A stretch of DNA of 64,000 nucleotides from Hymenobacter wooponensis (GTDB lineage Bacteria; Bacteroidota; Bacteroidia; Cytophagales; Hymenobacteraceae). The notes under the pieces are model-generated. The model was given only the letters and a program-made list of their open reading frames with translations, was not told the origin of the DNA and did not search any database. The DNA is taken from NCBI RefSeq assembly GCF_004745865.1, contig NZ_SRKZ01000004.1:682001-746000 (forward strand), written 5' to 3'. Below, in pieces: positions 16,212-25,411 of this stretch. A program made the position numbers and the translations under genes. Positions within the stretch are counted from its first letter, which is position 1. Each line of letters opens with the position of its first letter.

Positions 16212-18164
16212 ATGTCTTCCCTTCAAGCCGTTCATAATATCCCGGAAATCTGTGCTCAGCTGGGCATTACAGACGTGGTGCTCTCGCCGGGTTCCCGGTG
16301 CGCGCCGCTTACCATTGCCTTTGCCCGCCACCCGGATATTAAGGTGCGAACAGTGCCTGATGAACGCGCCGCGGCCTTTATAGGCCTAGGCCTTGCCCAA
16401 GCCCAACGGCGAGCCGTGGCATTGGTGTGCACCTCGGGCACGGCCGGCCTGAACTACGCCCCCGCTGTGGCAGAGGCCTACTTCCAGCAGATTCCGCTGG
16501 TGCTGTTTACCGCCGACCGCCCTCCAGAGTGGATTGACCAGCTCGATGGCCAGACCATCCGGCAGGCCGACTTGTACGGCGCCCACGCCAAAGGCACCTT
16601 CACCTTCCCCGCCGATACTGCGCACGCTGATGCGCAGTGGCACGCCACTCGTATCGTTTCGGAAGCCATAGGCCTAGCGGAGCAGTTTCCGGCCGGACCC
16701 GTGCAGGTAAACATTCCGCTGCGGGAGCCATTCTACCCCAAAGCCGGCGAGGAGCTGCAGTTTGAGCGCGTGAAAGTTACCCGCGAAGTACCCGCTCGGC
16801 CCCAGTTGCCGGCTGCTGTGCTCACTGAGCTGCGCGAGGCTATTCAGAGTACCAGCCGCGTGCTGGTAGTGGGCGGTCAGCACGCGGCTAATACGGAGTT
16901 GCTGTTGGCCCTGCGGCAGTTTGCGGCAGCCTATCAGGTGCCCGTGGTGGGCGATGTTATTGCAAACCTCCATCTGCCCGCCGCTCCCGATTTTGATCAG
17001 CGACTGCGCCCGCTAGGCCACCAAGATGTGTTCATGGCCGTGCCGGAGCCCGGCTTGAAGGAAGCCCTGAAGCCAGAACTGCTCATCACGTTCGGACAGT
17101 CGCTCATCTCAAAAGCCCTGAAGCTCTATCTGCGCAACGCCAAGCCGGCTCAGCACTGGCATATTCAATCAGCAGGAGCCGTGGCCGATACGTTTCAGTC
17201 GTTGACGAAAGTAGTGCGCATGGAGCCCGCTGATTTTTTTGCGGCACTAACTTACGTCTCGGGTAGTACAACAGATAGTATAGGAGTATCTGAAGCCCTT
17301 GATTCAAGTTCGATTCCTAGCGCAACCGCAGCTTCTCTTGGCTCAGACAAAACCTTATCTGCATCCTCTCACGCCACTGCTCAGGACGCCACTCGCGTGG
17401 CTTCCCGCCCCGCTCCTACCGGGCCGGTGCGGCTGACTTGGCCTAGCAGCGGCTCGCACCTGAATGAAGCGGAAGCTACGGCCAAAGCGGCTTACCTGAA
17501 GCCCTGGCTGGCGGCAGAAAACTGGGCTGGCAGTTTCCTGGAGGAATTCATGCAGCAGCCTAACCAACCCTTCAACGAGTTTACAGCCATCTACCGGGCG
17601 CTGCAACTGCTCCCCGACCGCACCGCTTTGCACCTGGCCAACAGCATGGCCGTGCGCTACGCGAATATTCTAGGCCTGCCCAAAGGCCGGATGGTGGAAG
17701 TATTTGCCAACCGGGGCACTAGCGGCATCGATGGCTGCACCAGCACGGCCATTGGCTCGGCGCTGGCCATGCCCGACCGGCCCGTGGTGTTACTAACCGG
17801 CGACGTAGCGTTTTTCTATGACCGCAACGCCTTCTGGCACAATTACCCCACGCCCAACCTGCGCGTGATTTTGCTGAACAACCACGCCGGGGGCATCTTC
17901 CGCATGATTGATGGACCGCGCCAACAGCCTGAGTTGGAGGAGTTCTTCGAGACGCGCCAGATGCTGCAGGCCGAGAACACGGCCCGCGATTTCAACCTCC
18001 GCTATTTCGCCGTTTCATCCTTTGCTGAACTAGAGTCGGCTTTACCGGTTTTCTTTGCACCAGAATCTGGCGCGAGTCTGCTCGAAATCACCACCGACAG
18101 CCCCACCAACGCCGAGTTCTTTGAACAGTACCGGGCCCAGGTCCGGACATCATTTTCCTCTTAG
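16212..18164 (+). CDS. menD: MenD (SEPHCHC synthase)
   Basis: 2-succinyl-5-enolpyruvyl-6-hydroxy-3-cyclohexene-1-carboxylate synthase, a thiamine-diphosphate enzyme joining isochorismate and 2-oxoglutarate. Seen: VLSPGSRCAPLTIA, the TPP-activating Glu in TVPDERAAAFIGLG, CTSGTAGLNYAPAV, and the C-terminal cofactor motif RGTSGIDGCTSTAIG...LLTGDVAFFYDRN. At 650 residues it is longer than the usual 550-580 because of a Ser/Thr/Ala-rich insertion at about residues 348-404. menB follows 16 bases later. Confidence 0.93.
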   Translation: MSSLQAVHNIPEICAQLGITDVVLSPGSRCAPLTIAFARHPDIKVRTVPDERAAAFIGLGLAQAQRRAVALVCTSGTAGLNYAPAVAEAYFQQIPLVLFTADRPPEWIDQLDGQTIRQADLYGAHAKGTFTFPADTAHADAQWHATRIVSEAIGLAEQFPAGPVQVNIPLREPFYPKAGEELQFERVKVTREVPARPQLPAAVLTELREAIQSTSRVLVVGGQHAANTELLLALRQFAAAYQVPVVGDVIANLHLPAAPDFDQRLRPLGHQDVFMAVPEPGLKEALKPELLITFGQSLISKALKLYLRNAKPAQHWHIQSAGAVADTFQSLTKVVRMEPADFFAALTYVSGSTTDSIGVSEALDSSSIPSATAASLGSDKTLSASSHATAQDATRVASRPAPTGPVRLTWPSSGSHLNEAEATAKAAYLKPWLAAENWAGSFLEEFMQQPNQPFNEFTAIYRALQLLPDRTALHLANSMAVRYANILGLPKGRMVEVFANRGTSGIDGCTSTAIGSALAMPDRPVVLLTGDVAFFYDRNAFWHNYPTPNLRVILLNNHAGGIFRMIDGPRQQPELEEFFETRQMLQAENTARDFNLRYFAVSSFAELESALPVFFAPESGASLLEITTDSPTNAEFFEQYRAQVRTSFSS

Positions 18165-18180
18165 CCCTACAGTATTCCCT

Positions 18181-19005
18181 ATGGCTGAACAACTTACCTG
18201 GACCCCGATCAAGGAGTTCCGCGAAATTCTCTTCACGCAGCACGGCGGCATCGCCAAAATCAGCATCAACCGCCCACAGGTGCACAATGCCTTCACGCCC
18301 CTCACGGTGCAGGAGATGATTGAGGCCATGGATATCTGCCGCAACCGCACCGATATTGGCGTTATCATCCTGACGGGTGAGGGCGGCAAGGCGTTCTGCT
18401 CAGGCGGCGACCAGAGCGTGCGCGGCCACGGCGGCTACGTGGGCGAGGACACCGTTCCCCGCCTGAATGTGCTGGATCTGCAGAAGATGATTCGCTCCAT
18501 CCCTAAGCCCGTGGTGGCCATGGTGGCCGGCTGGGCTATTGGCGGTGGCCACGTGCTGCACGTGGTGTGCGACCTAAGCATTGCCGCTGAAAACGCTCGT
18601 TTCGGCCAGACGGGTCCCAACGTGGGTTCGTTCGATGGCGGTTTTGGGGCTAGCTACCTTGCCCGCGTGGTAGGCCAGAAGAAGGCCCGCGAAATCTGGT
18701 TCCTCTGCGACCAGTACAACGCCCAGGAAGCCCTCGACATGGGCCTCGTGAACAAAGTAGTACCTCTGGAGCAGCTAGAAGAAACTACCGTGGCCTGGTG
18801 CAACAAGATCCTTGAAAAGAGCCCCCTGGCCCTGCGCATGCTGAAATCAAGCTTCAATGCGGAGCTCGATGGCCAAGCTGGTATTCAGGAGCTGGCCGGC
18901 AACGCCACGCTGCTCTATTACCTCTCCGAGGAAGCCAAAGAAGGCAAAAACGCCTTCATCGAGAAGCGCAAGCCCGACTTCTCAAAATTCCCCAAGTTCC
19001 CGTAA
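18181..19005 (+). CDS. menB: 1,4-dihydroxy-2-naphthoyl-CoA synthase
   Basis: Crotonase-fold enzyme that cyclises o-succinylbenzoyl-CoA to DHNA-CoA. About 274 residues with ISINRPQVHNAFTPLTV, FCSGGDQSVRGHGGYVG, GWAIGGGHVLHVVCDLSIA, and the MenB-specific TGPNVGSFDGGFGASYLAR. ATG 18181 (MAEQLTWTPIKEF) is the correct start; the frame extends upstream to 18055 inside menD. Sixteen bases separate it from menD, supporting an operon. A strong terminator follows. Confidence 0.95.
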   Translation: MAEQLTWTPIKEFREILFTQHGGIAKISINRPQVHNAFTPLTVQEMIEAMDICRNRTDIGVIILTGEGGKAFCSGGDQSVRGHGGYVGEDTVPRLNVLDLQKMIRSIPKPVVAMVAGWAIGGGHVLHVVCDLSIAAENARFGQTGPNVGSFDGGFGASYLARVVGQKKAREIWFLCDQYNAQEALDMGLVNKVVPLEQLEETTVAWCNKILEKSPLALRMLKSSFNAELDGQAGIQELAGNATLLYYLSEEAKEGKNAFIEKRKPDFSKFPKFP

Positions 19006-19032
19006 CCGGTTCGGGTAGCCTGCGTTTCCTAC

Positions 19033-19069
19033 AACGGCTCGCACCTTTGGCTGCGAGCCGTTTACTTTT
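19033..19069 (+). terminator. rho-independent terminator after menB
   Basis: AACGGCTCGCA pairs perfectly with TGCGAGCCGTT (11 bp, 8-base loop), followed by TTTACTTTT. Confidence 0.85.
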
Positions 19070-19122
19070 AGCCCAACTTGCGTACTGCGAGTTACATTGC
19101 TTCTACTCTAGCGCTACTCAGT

Positions 19123-19473
19123 ATGAAGGCCCTCCTACTCTTGCTTTTGTTAAGCTTCGCCGCGGTATCTACCACACAAGCCCAATCTACTCCAACAGCC
19201 GCTCCTGATAAAAGCAAGGAGGTACTTCTGGTAGACGCGGCTTGCGGACAGTGCCGCCTAGGCCTGCCGGGCAAGAGTTGTGACCTAGCTATTCGCATGA
19301 ATGGCAAGGCGTATTTTGTAGACGGCACTGACATCGACTCTCACGGAGATGCCCACGCCAAAGATGGCTTCTGCAACTCTGTTCGTAAGGCTCAAGTGCA
19401 GGGCGAAGTAGTTGATAACCGATTCAAAGCGACCTATTTTCAGCTCTTGCCCGAAACAGTAACGGCTAAATAA
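19123..19473 (+). CDS. DUF6370 family secreted protein
   Basis: About 116 residues. Signal peptide MKALLLLLLLSFAAVSTTQAQ from ATG 19123 (the in-frame TTG at 19078 is less likely). The mature part carries DAACGQCRLGLPGKSCDLAI, YFVDGTDIDSHGDAHAKDGF and a further Cys in FCNSVRKAQV, the four-cysteine plus histidine pattern of DUF6370. Possibly metal-binding or disulphide-stabilised in the periplasm; role unknown. Stands alone. Confidence 0.78.
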   Translation: MKALLLLLLLSFAAVSTTQAQSTPTAAPDKSKEVLLVDAACGQCRLGLPGKSCDLAIRMNGKAYFVDGTDIDSHGDAHAKDGFCNSVRKAQVQGEVVDNRFKATYFQLLPETVTAK

Positions 19474-19676
19474 CCGAGTTCGACTGGGGCATAACTCAAT
19501 CTTCTCAGCCGCACTCTCGCTCCGCCACTACATACTCTGGGTTGAGCAACGTACACCGCTAGTGCGCCTCAGTAAACCGGGCTAGCATTCAATAACTAAC
19601 AAAAAGCCCCAACGCTTTCTTTAGTATCAGCCAGCTAACGCCGCGCTATTACATCAGAAAGCCAACCTTTCCGCCT

Positions 19677-20441
19677 ATGTCTATCACCTCCCAAGCCGAC
19701 CTATCTGGGCTTCAACTCATCAGTGAAGCGGTGGGTACCACCCTGAAACAAATGCGCGAATATGCCCAGCCCGGCATGACGACGAAAGAGCTGGATGAAT
19801 ACGGCGGACGTATTCTGGCAGCATTGGGGGCGAAATCGGCTCCGCGGCTTACCTATGGCTTTCCCGGTTGGACGTGCATCAGCGTTAATAACGAAGTGGC
19901 GCACGGTATTCCATCGGACCGCAAAGTGTTGCAGGAAGGTGACTTAGTAAACGTTGATGTATCGGCGGAACTGGGCGGTTACTGGGCCGATAACGGCGGC
20001 TCCTTCGTGCTTGGCACCGATATTCATCAGCACCAGCCGCTGGTTGATGCTTCCCGGCAAATCTTGCGCACCGCCCTCAGCCGCATTCGCGGCGGTGTGC
20101 GCATTGCCGATATCGGCGGGCTGATTGAAAACGAAGCCCGCAAATCGGGGTATCGGGTAATCAAGAACTTGGTGGGTCATGGCATTGGGCGCAGCTTGCA
20201 CGAGGAGCCCTCGGAAATTCCTTGCTACTACGACCGTTACAACCTCAAGCGCTTCAAGAAAAACTCAGTGGTGGCAGTAGAAACCTTTATTTCTACCCGC
20301 GCCACGCTGGCCCATCAACTCAGCGACGGATGGACGCTGGCCACCAAAGACGGCAGCTTTGTAGCTCAGCACGAGCATACTATTGTCATTACTGATGGCC
20401 AACCCATTATTCTGACGGAGGCAAATCGCATTTGGGAGTAA
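19677..20441 (+). CDS. map: type I methionine aminopeptidase
   Basis: Removes initiator methionine from nascent proteins. 254 residues of the pita-bread fold with the five metal ligands visible in order: Asp in LVNVDVSAELGGYWADNGG (two Asp), His in NLVGHGIGRSLHEEPSEIP, Glu in VVAVETFIS, and Glu in VAQHEHTIVIT. The family is clear. It is monocistronic here, with a terminator downstream. Type I enzymes are often next to ribosomal genes; this is a stand-alone copy, so a second map may exist elsewhere (inference). Confidence 0.93.
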   Translation: MSITSQADLSGLQLISEAVGTTLKQMREYAQPGMTTKELDEYGGRILAALGAKSAPRLTYGFPGWTCISVNNEVAHGIPSDRKVLQEGDLVNVDVSAELGGYWADNGGSFVLGTDIHQHQPLVDASRQILRTALSRIRGGVRIADIGGLIENEARKSGYRVIKNLVGHGIGRSLHEEPSEIPCYYDRYNLKRFKKNSVVAVETFISTRATLAHQLSDGWTLATKDGSFVAQHEHTIVITDGQPIILTEANRIWE

Positions 20442-20522
20442 GCAGCGGGCTACTCAACCTTGGTAGCCGGCAACAGGCGCACACCTGTACTTTTTCAACA
20501 CGTTCTTAGTCCTAGCTTCTAC

Positions 20523-20552
20523 AGGCTCATGCTGCACAGCGTGAGCCTTTTT
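20523..20552 (+). terminator. rho-independent terminator after map
   Basis: AGGCTCA pairs with TGAGCCT around a 12-base loop and is followed by TTTTACTTT. Confidence 0.75.
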
Positions 20553-20623
20553 ACTTTATTCATGCGCGTAAAACCTTTATATTTAGCATAGTACCTATTC
20601 AAACTCACTAAGCCAGGTGTGTC

Positions 20624-22315
20624 ATGAACAGCAGATTGCTCCTCGGCCTTTTCACTCTTCTTTTCTTGGCTCAGTGTGGCAAGCAGCAAGAGAAGAGCCC
20701 TACTTCCCGGAGTGTGCTACAGGAGCTAAACCTCAAGCGCGGAAACGTTACGCTGTGCGGAGCGCCAGCCCTGCAATTTGGCCGCGCCGAATTGCAAACT
20801 TCCTGCAGCGAAACTACCCGAGAGCAGTTCAACTTAGCCCTTACGCTGCTGCACTCATTTGAGTACGATGAGGCGGAAAAAGCCTTTTCGGCCGTAATCG
20901 ACAGCACTCCAAATTGCGCTATGGCGTACTGGGGAGTAGCCATGGCAAACTTTCACCCACTCTGGACGCCACCTACGGAAGATGAGCTTCGCAAGGGCAC
21001 CCGAGCAGTTCAGGTAGCTAAGTCATTGAATACTACTACAAGGGAGGCAGCGTACATTGAGGCTATTGCGGCTTTCTACAATAATTGGGAAACTACAAGC
21101 CACAGCACTCGGTGCCTGAAGTTTGAGCAGGCCATGGAGGCGGTATATACCGCGTTCCCGTCCGACAAAGAAGCGGCGGTTTTCTACGCCTTGGCGCTTA
21201 CTGCTGCCGCGTTACCAACCGATAAGTCTTTCACCAAACAGAAAAAGGCGGGCCGCATTCTACAGGCGCTTTACCCCGGCCAGCCAAACCACCCGGGTAT
21301 TGTGCATTACCTGATTCATACGTACGATTATCCTGAGCTAGCCGCGCTAGGCCTGCCTGCGGCCCGGAAATACGCGGCTATTGCTCCTTCTTCAGCGCAT
21401 GCGCTGCACATGCCCTCGCACATATTTACACGGCTAGGCCTCTGGGATGAATGTATTAAGTCGAACCTAGCCTCCGTATCGTCGGCCAAGTGCTACGCCG
21501 AAGCCACTAACATGCCAGGGCACTGGGATGAGGAGCTGCATGGCCTAGACTACCTAACGTACGCCTACCTGCAAAAGGGAGCCAACGACTCGGCGCAAAT
21601 CCAGCGGGACTATGTAAAGTCGATCAAGGAGGTTCAACCGGTTACGTTCAAGGTGGCCTACGCTTACGCTGCTATTCCGGCCCGCTACGCCTTAGAGACC
21701 CGGCAGTGGGCGGCAGCTGCCAACCTGCCAGTGGCGCCCTCCTCTTTTCCTTGGCACAAGTTCCCGTGGCAGGAGGCTATTGTGCATTACGCCCGCCTCT
21801 TGGGCGCTGCCCGTATCAAAAGCCTACCTAACGCGCGTGTTGAGCTAGCCCAGCTGCACCGCCTACAGAATATGTTGCTAGCCCAACACGATGCCTACAA
21901 AGCCAATCAAGTAGCCATCCAACTTACCTCGGGTGAGGCTTGGCTACGTTGGGCCGAAGGCAACAACACCGCAGCGGTGGCGCTCATGCAACGGGCTGCC
22001 GACATGGAAGACCAAACAGAAAAACACCCCGTAACACCGTGTGAAGTACTACCGGCACGAGAGTTATTAGGTGATATGCTCCTGCAGCTACATCAGCCCC
22101 ATGAGGCATTAGTGGCCTACAGAGCCAATCTGCGAAAGCACCCAAACCGGTTTAATGCGCTCTACGGGGCCGGACTGGCCGCGAAGAAACTGGGCGATAC
22201 GCAAGCTGCTGCGTTTTACTTTCAGCAGTTGCTCCGCGTGGTTGGAGCTAGCAACTCTCCCCGGCCCGAGGTAGCTGCCAGCCAACAGTATGTACAAGCC
22301 GTGGCTGCCCTCTAA
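20624..22315 (+). CDS. tetratricopeptide-repeat lipoprotein
   Basis: 563 residues with a lipoprotein signal (MNSRLLLGLFTLLFLAQCGK, Cys 18). The body is built of TPR-like helical pairs (for example FEYDEAEKAFSAVIDSTPNCAMAYWGVAMANF) and contains the conserved segments HPGIVHYLIHTYDYPELA and HALHMPSHIFTRLGLWDE, a family seen widely in Bacteroidota and Proteobacteria without known function. The C-terminus has further TPRs (PHEALVAYRANLRKHPNRFNALYG). Probably an outer-membrane-anchored protein-interaction scaffold. Confidence 0.85.
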   Translation: MNSRLLLGLFTLLFLAQCGKQQEKSPTSRSVLQELNLKRGNVTLCGAPALQFGRAELQTSCSETTREQFNLALTLLHSFEYDEAEKAFSAVIDSTPNCAMAYWGVAMANFHPLWTPPTEDELRKGTRAVQVAKSLNTTTREAAYIEAIAAFYNNWETTSHSTRCLKFEQAMEAVYTAFPSDKEAAVFYALALTAAALPTDKSFTKQKKAGRILQALYPGQPNHPGIVHYLIHTYDYPELAALGLPAARKYAAIAPSSAHALHMPSHIFTRLGLWDECIKSNLASVSSAKCYAEATNMPGHWDEELHGLDYLTYAYLQKGANDSAQIQRDYVKSIKEVQPVTFKVAYAYAAIPARYALETRQWAAAANLPVAPSSFPWHKFPWQEAIVHYARLLGAARIKSLPNARVELAQLHRLQNMLLAQHDAYKANQVAIQLTSGEAWLRWAEGNNTAAVALMQRAADMEDQTEKHPVTPCEVLPARELLGDMLLQLHQPHEALVAYRANLRKHPNRFNALYGAGLAAKKLGDTQAAAFYFQQLLRVVGASNSPRPEVAASQQYVQAVAAL

Positions 22316-22478
22316 ACTGCCTACTTTTTGTTAACACTTATTTAATACCAAGTAGGCATACGTCTGCACATCCTTGCTATGCAAGAAGCCCTATATTTAG
22401 GCACCTATCAATAGCTTCCTGGCAGGCAGCAAGTACCTGTCTTCTTCGGGCGCACCCTATCCTTCACGTCCTTCTGTT

Positions 22479-22994
22479 ATGGCCGAGTATACAGTAACCG
22501 CTAGCGGTAATCAAGAATTTCAATTACTAGCCGACGACAGTCTGGTGGGCACCTTGCGCTACGCGCAATGGTACTCCATTAAAGCAGGTATTACGCTAGC
22601 TGACGGCTCTACTTTTCAGGTTGAGCCCCGTGGCTTTTGGGGAACTACTATCGAGCTGAAAGATGATCAGAATGTACTGCTAACGTTTAAGATGAACTGG
22701 GACGGTAACATCATCATCAAGTCGAAGCTCGATGATGGCGCGAATGCGTTTGTGTTTAAAAGTAAAAGCGTGCTTAAGCACACCTATGCCTTACAGGACA
22801 AAGAAAAAAGGGAGCTGCTAGTGATTCAGCCCGATTTTCAATGGAGCAAGCTCAACTACAACTACACCATTTCCACCACTGAGCACTTTGCCGAAGTTGG
22901 ATCACAGGCGCTGCTTCTGCTAATGGCCATCCACTGCGCGAATTACTTCATGACGATGATGGCCACCATGACCACACTGCTCGTTGCTTCATGA
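22479..22994 (+). CDS. hypothetical protein, 171 aa, possible beta-sandwich with C-terminal hydrophobic helix
   Basis: No signal peptide. The first 130 residues are rich in alternating strands (TFQVEPRGFWGTTIELKD, VLLTFKMNWDGNIIIKSK), loosely resembling the tubby/LURP-one-like fold, which is inference only. The C-terminus (ALLLLMAIHCANYFMTMMATMTTLLVAS) is one hydrophobic, methionine-rich helix that could anchor it in a membrane. A strong terminator follows. Not recognised as a named family. Confidence 0.6.
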   Translation: MAEYTVTASGNQEFQLLADDSLVGTLRYAQWYSIKAGITLADGSTFQVEPRGFWGTTIELKDDQNVLLTFKMNWDGNIIIKSKLDDGANAFVFKSKSVLKHTYALQDKEKRELLVIQPDFQWSKLNYNYTISTTEHFAEVGSQALLLLMAIHCANYFMTMMATMTTLLVAS

Positions 22995-23060
22995 GTCGGT
23001 TGGGGCTGCACACTTCCTTGGCCACTTGCTATACAGCAAGTTGGCTAGGCCACCTCGGTT

Positions 23061-23105
23061 AAAAACAAGAAGCGCCACCTGAGTTAGGTGGCGCTTCTTG
23101 TTTTT
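23061..23105. terminator. strong bidirectional terminator
   Basis: AAAAACAAGAAGCGCCACCT / AGGTGGCGCTTCTTGTTTTT, a perfect 20-bp stem with a 5-base loop, flanked by A and T runs. It serves the 171-aa gene and any minus-strand gene to its right. Confidence 0.92.
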
Positions 23106-23113
23106 AACAACAG

Positions 23114-23332
23114 CTAAAATATCGATCCATAGGCGCTACATCCTTCGCACCAGCCGAAGAAGTTGCGGAGCCTTTCATTCTTAGCTTGTTTTTTCAACAG
23201 CTTACGAGCTTTGCGGGCTGCCTCAACGGCAGGGGTCATTGCGGGGGCGGCCATGTGGCGGCGCAGTGTGATATAGCGCCGAAAAACAAAAGTCTTGGCC
23301 AGAACAAACGGGCTTGGTGCGGTGGGATGCAT
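23114..23332 (-). CDS. small basic hypothetical protein, 72 aa
   Basis: Short, arginine/lysine-rich frame ending GWCEGCSAYGSIF, immediately before the bidirectional terminator. A -7-like TATCTTAA with an upstream TTG at about 21 bases lies just ahead of the ATG at 23332, giving weak support. An internal ATG at 23254 would make a 46-residue form (MAAPAMTPAVEAARKARK...). No homology recognised; could be spurious. Confidence 0.35.
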   Translation of the reverse strand: MHPTAPSPFVLAKTFVFRRYITLRRHMAAPAMTPAVEAARKARKLLKKQAKNERLRNFFGWCEGCSAYGSIF

Positions 23333-23498
23333 GGCGTTTGGAGGTTGGTGACTGGTTTAAGATACGACACTAAATTGCTTATAGTCAAGAAAAAATGTTT
23401 TCATCCTACGTTTAAGAAGATTGCGGGCCATGGTAGTTAACGCTATGATTCTTCCTCAGCTCTGCCTTAACTACGAAAAGCGAGCCTACTCTTGCGTT

Positions 23499-23945
23499 AT
23501 GAACAATGCCGATTTTCTTCAGGCTATTTGGCGAATACGGCGTTTGCACTGGCTGCATTATCCGGTACAGACGCTGGTGATGGCGAGCGTGGTACTGGGG
23601 CTCGGGAGTCGCCTCCCAAGCGCTGCCGGCTCTGAGCGGGTAGCCGCGTGGCCGGGCCTGCTACTGTTGGGGGCCATGGTACCCATTGTAGGCCTGCTCC
23701 TTTACTCCGTGTCCCGCCGCCTGCGGCCCAACCTCCGACGGCTGGCGGAGGAAAATCTGCGTATTTACAAGGGGAGGATCTTTCTCCGCAACAGCTTGCT
23801 GTGTTTGCTCATTCTTCCGCTCCTCGTTTCCTACGTGCTAACTCATGGCACTTTAGAACTCGTATGTTGCGGGATTCTCCTGCTAGTTTTGCCCTTGCTC
23901 ACGGCTCCCTCGCCTAAAAACTACCAGCGCTGGCTGCTTAGCTGA
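23499..23945 (+). CDS. membrane protein, 148 aa, unknown function
   Basis: Starts MNNADFLQAIWRIRRLHWLHYPVQ and has about four hydrophobic segments (around residues 25-42, 52-70, 95-112, 118-135), with basic loops between them. ATG 23499 is chosen; the frame continues to 23421 but those residues are not membrane-protein-like and a -7-like TACTCTTGCG sits directly before this ATG. menE begins 55 bases after its stop, so they may be co-transcribed. Family not recognised. Confidence 0.6.
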   Translation: MNNADFLQAIWRIRRLHWLHYPVQTLVMASVVLGLGSRLPSAAGSERVAAWPGLLLLGAMVPIVGLLLYSVSRRLRPNLRRLAEENLRIYKGRIFLRNSLLCLLILPLLVSYVLTHGTLELVCCGILLLVLPLLTAPSPKNYQRWLLS

Positions 23946-23999
23946 GCGAAATGCCCTTGCCCCCGGCGGCGCTTGTCGCTACTCTTACTCTACTGCTCT

Positions 24000-25133
24000 A
24001 TGTCTGCTTCCAACCTTCTTCCCGACTCTCTCCTGCTCAATGGCCGCGAATTTCGCTACCAGGATATTCAGCAATACCCCGCCAACTCGCCCACTGATTT
24101 GAACGGCTACGAGGCCCGGGTACTTGATTTCTGTCGGCAGTGGCTGAATGGGGCCCAGGAGTTTGGGTTGCGCACTTCCGGCTCTACGGGCAAGCCGCAG
24201 TTGGTGCAAATGAAGCGTCGGCAGCTGGAAGCCTCCGCCCGCCGCACCGGCGACTACTTCGACCTGGGCCCGGGCGACCGAATGCTCGTGTGCCTGAACT
24301 GCGAGTTTGTGGGTGGCATTATGATGCTGGTGCGGGCCTTTGAGCGCAATATGCACCTAACCATTGTGGAGCCCCAGGCCGACCCAATGGTGCTGGTACC
24401 GGCGGCTACGTTCGATTTTGCTTCGTTTGTGCCGTTGCAACTGCGCGAGGTGCTGGCAAACGGCCATGGCCCGCGCCTAAACCGAATGAAAGCCATTCTG
24501 GTGGGAGGAGCTTCCGTGGAGAAAAGCCTGGAAAAAGAAGTTCAGAAGCTGAAAGTGCCCGTGTACCTGACGTACGGCATGACGGAAACCGCCTCGCACA
24601 TTGCGCTCCGCCGCCTCAACGGCCCCACCGTTTCACCCTACTACCAAGTACTGCCGGGCATTCACGTAGGCCAGGATGACCGCGGCTGCCTCACAGTGCG
24701 CGCCGATGTAACCAATGACCAGCTCATCACCACCAACGACCGGGTTAACCTGCAGCCGGAAAACCACTCCTTTGAGTGGCTAGGCCGCGCTGATTTTGTT
24801 ATCAACAGCGGAGGCGTGAAAGTGCAAGCCGAGAAGGTGGAGCTGGTGCTGGAAGTTGCCCTGACGGAGCTAGGCCTGTCTCGGCGCGCCTTCGTAGCTG
24901 GGCGGCCAGATTCTCGGCTGGGCGAACAAGTGACGGCCGTAGTAGAAGGGGCACCGCTTTCCTCTCATCAGCAACAGCTACTGCTGGCGTTGCTCACGGA
25001 GCGCCTAGAGAAGTATGAGCGGCCCAGAGAATTCCTATACGTGCCACAGTTTCGCACCACGGCCTCGGGCAAGCTTGACCGGCTTAGCACCCTGCGCGGG
25101 CAAGGCACCGCGCCGCACTCGCATCAGCGGTAG
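24000..25133 (+). CDS. menE: o-succinylbenzoate-CoA ligase (AMP-binding enzyme)
   Basis: ANL-superfamily adenylating enzyme, about 377 residues, compact as MenE is. Seen: the P-loop FGLRTSGSTGKPQLVQM, LVGGASVEKSLEKEV, YLTYGMTETASHIALR, LITTNDRVNLQ, the hinge WLGRADFVINSGGVKVQAEKVE, and the C-terminal catalytic lysine region RTTASGKLDRLSTL. Activates o-succinylbenzoate to its CoA ester, linking MenC and MenB. It is separated from the menI-F-D-B group by about 5 kb. ATG 24000 (MSASNLLPDSLLL) is preferred over the TTG-led extension to 23973. Confidence 0.88.
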   Translation: MSASNLLPDSLLLNGREFRYQDIQQYPANSPTDLNGYEARVLDFCRQWLNGAQEFGLRTSGSTGKPQLVQMKRRQLEASARRTGDYFDLGPGDRMLVCLNCEFVGGIMMLVRAFERNMHLTIVEPQADPMVLVPAATFDFASFVPLQLREVLANGHGPRLNRMKAILVGGASVEKSLEKEVQKLKVPVYLTYGMTETASHIALRRLNGPTVSPYYQVLPGIHVGQDDRGCLTVRADVTNDQLITTNDRVNLQPENHSFEWLGRADFVINSGGVKVQAEKVELVLEVALTELGLSRRAFVAGRPDSRLGEQVTAVVEGAPLSSHQQQLLLALLTERLEKYERPREFLYVPQFRTTASGKLDRLSTLRGQGTAPHSHQR

Positions 25134-25411
25134 AGTACTACTTTCTTCAGGCCTACTTTGCATTTATACTTCAGTTCGTTTCTTACTTTCGTGATATATA
25201 CGTTGATTTGCAGCTAGCAATTAGCTTGCGTTTGCTTGCTTAGGCGTTAAACCAACTGCTCTCGCATCCTATTCTGCCGTATATACTGGCCTAGAGCCTA
25301 GCAAAGCCTTTTTACAGTTTTTTGGCGCTAGCTTCTGGGGCCGTATTGCTCTTTCTATCCACACCAAAACGGCTTTCCGCACAAAGCCGCCTATACCAAT
25401 CAGCCCCTGTC

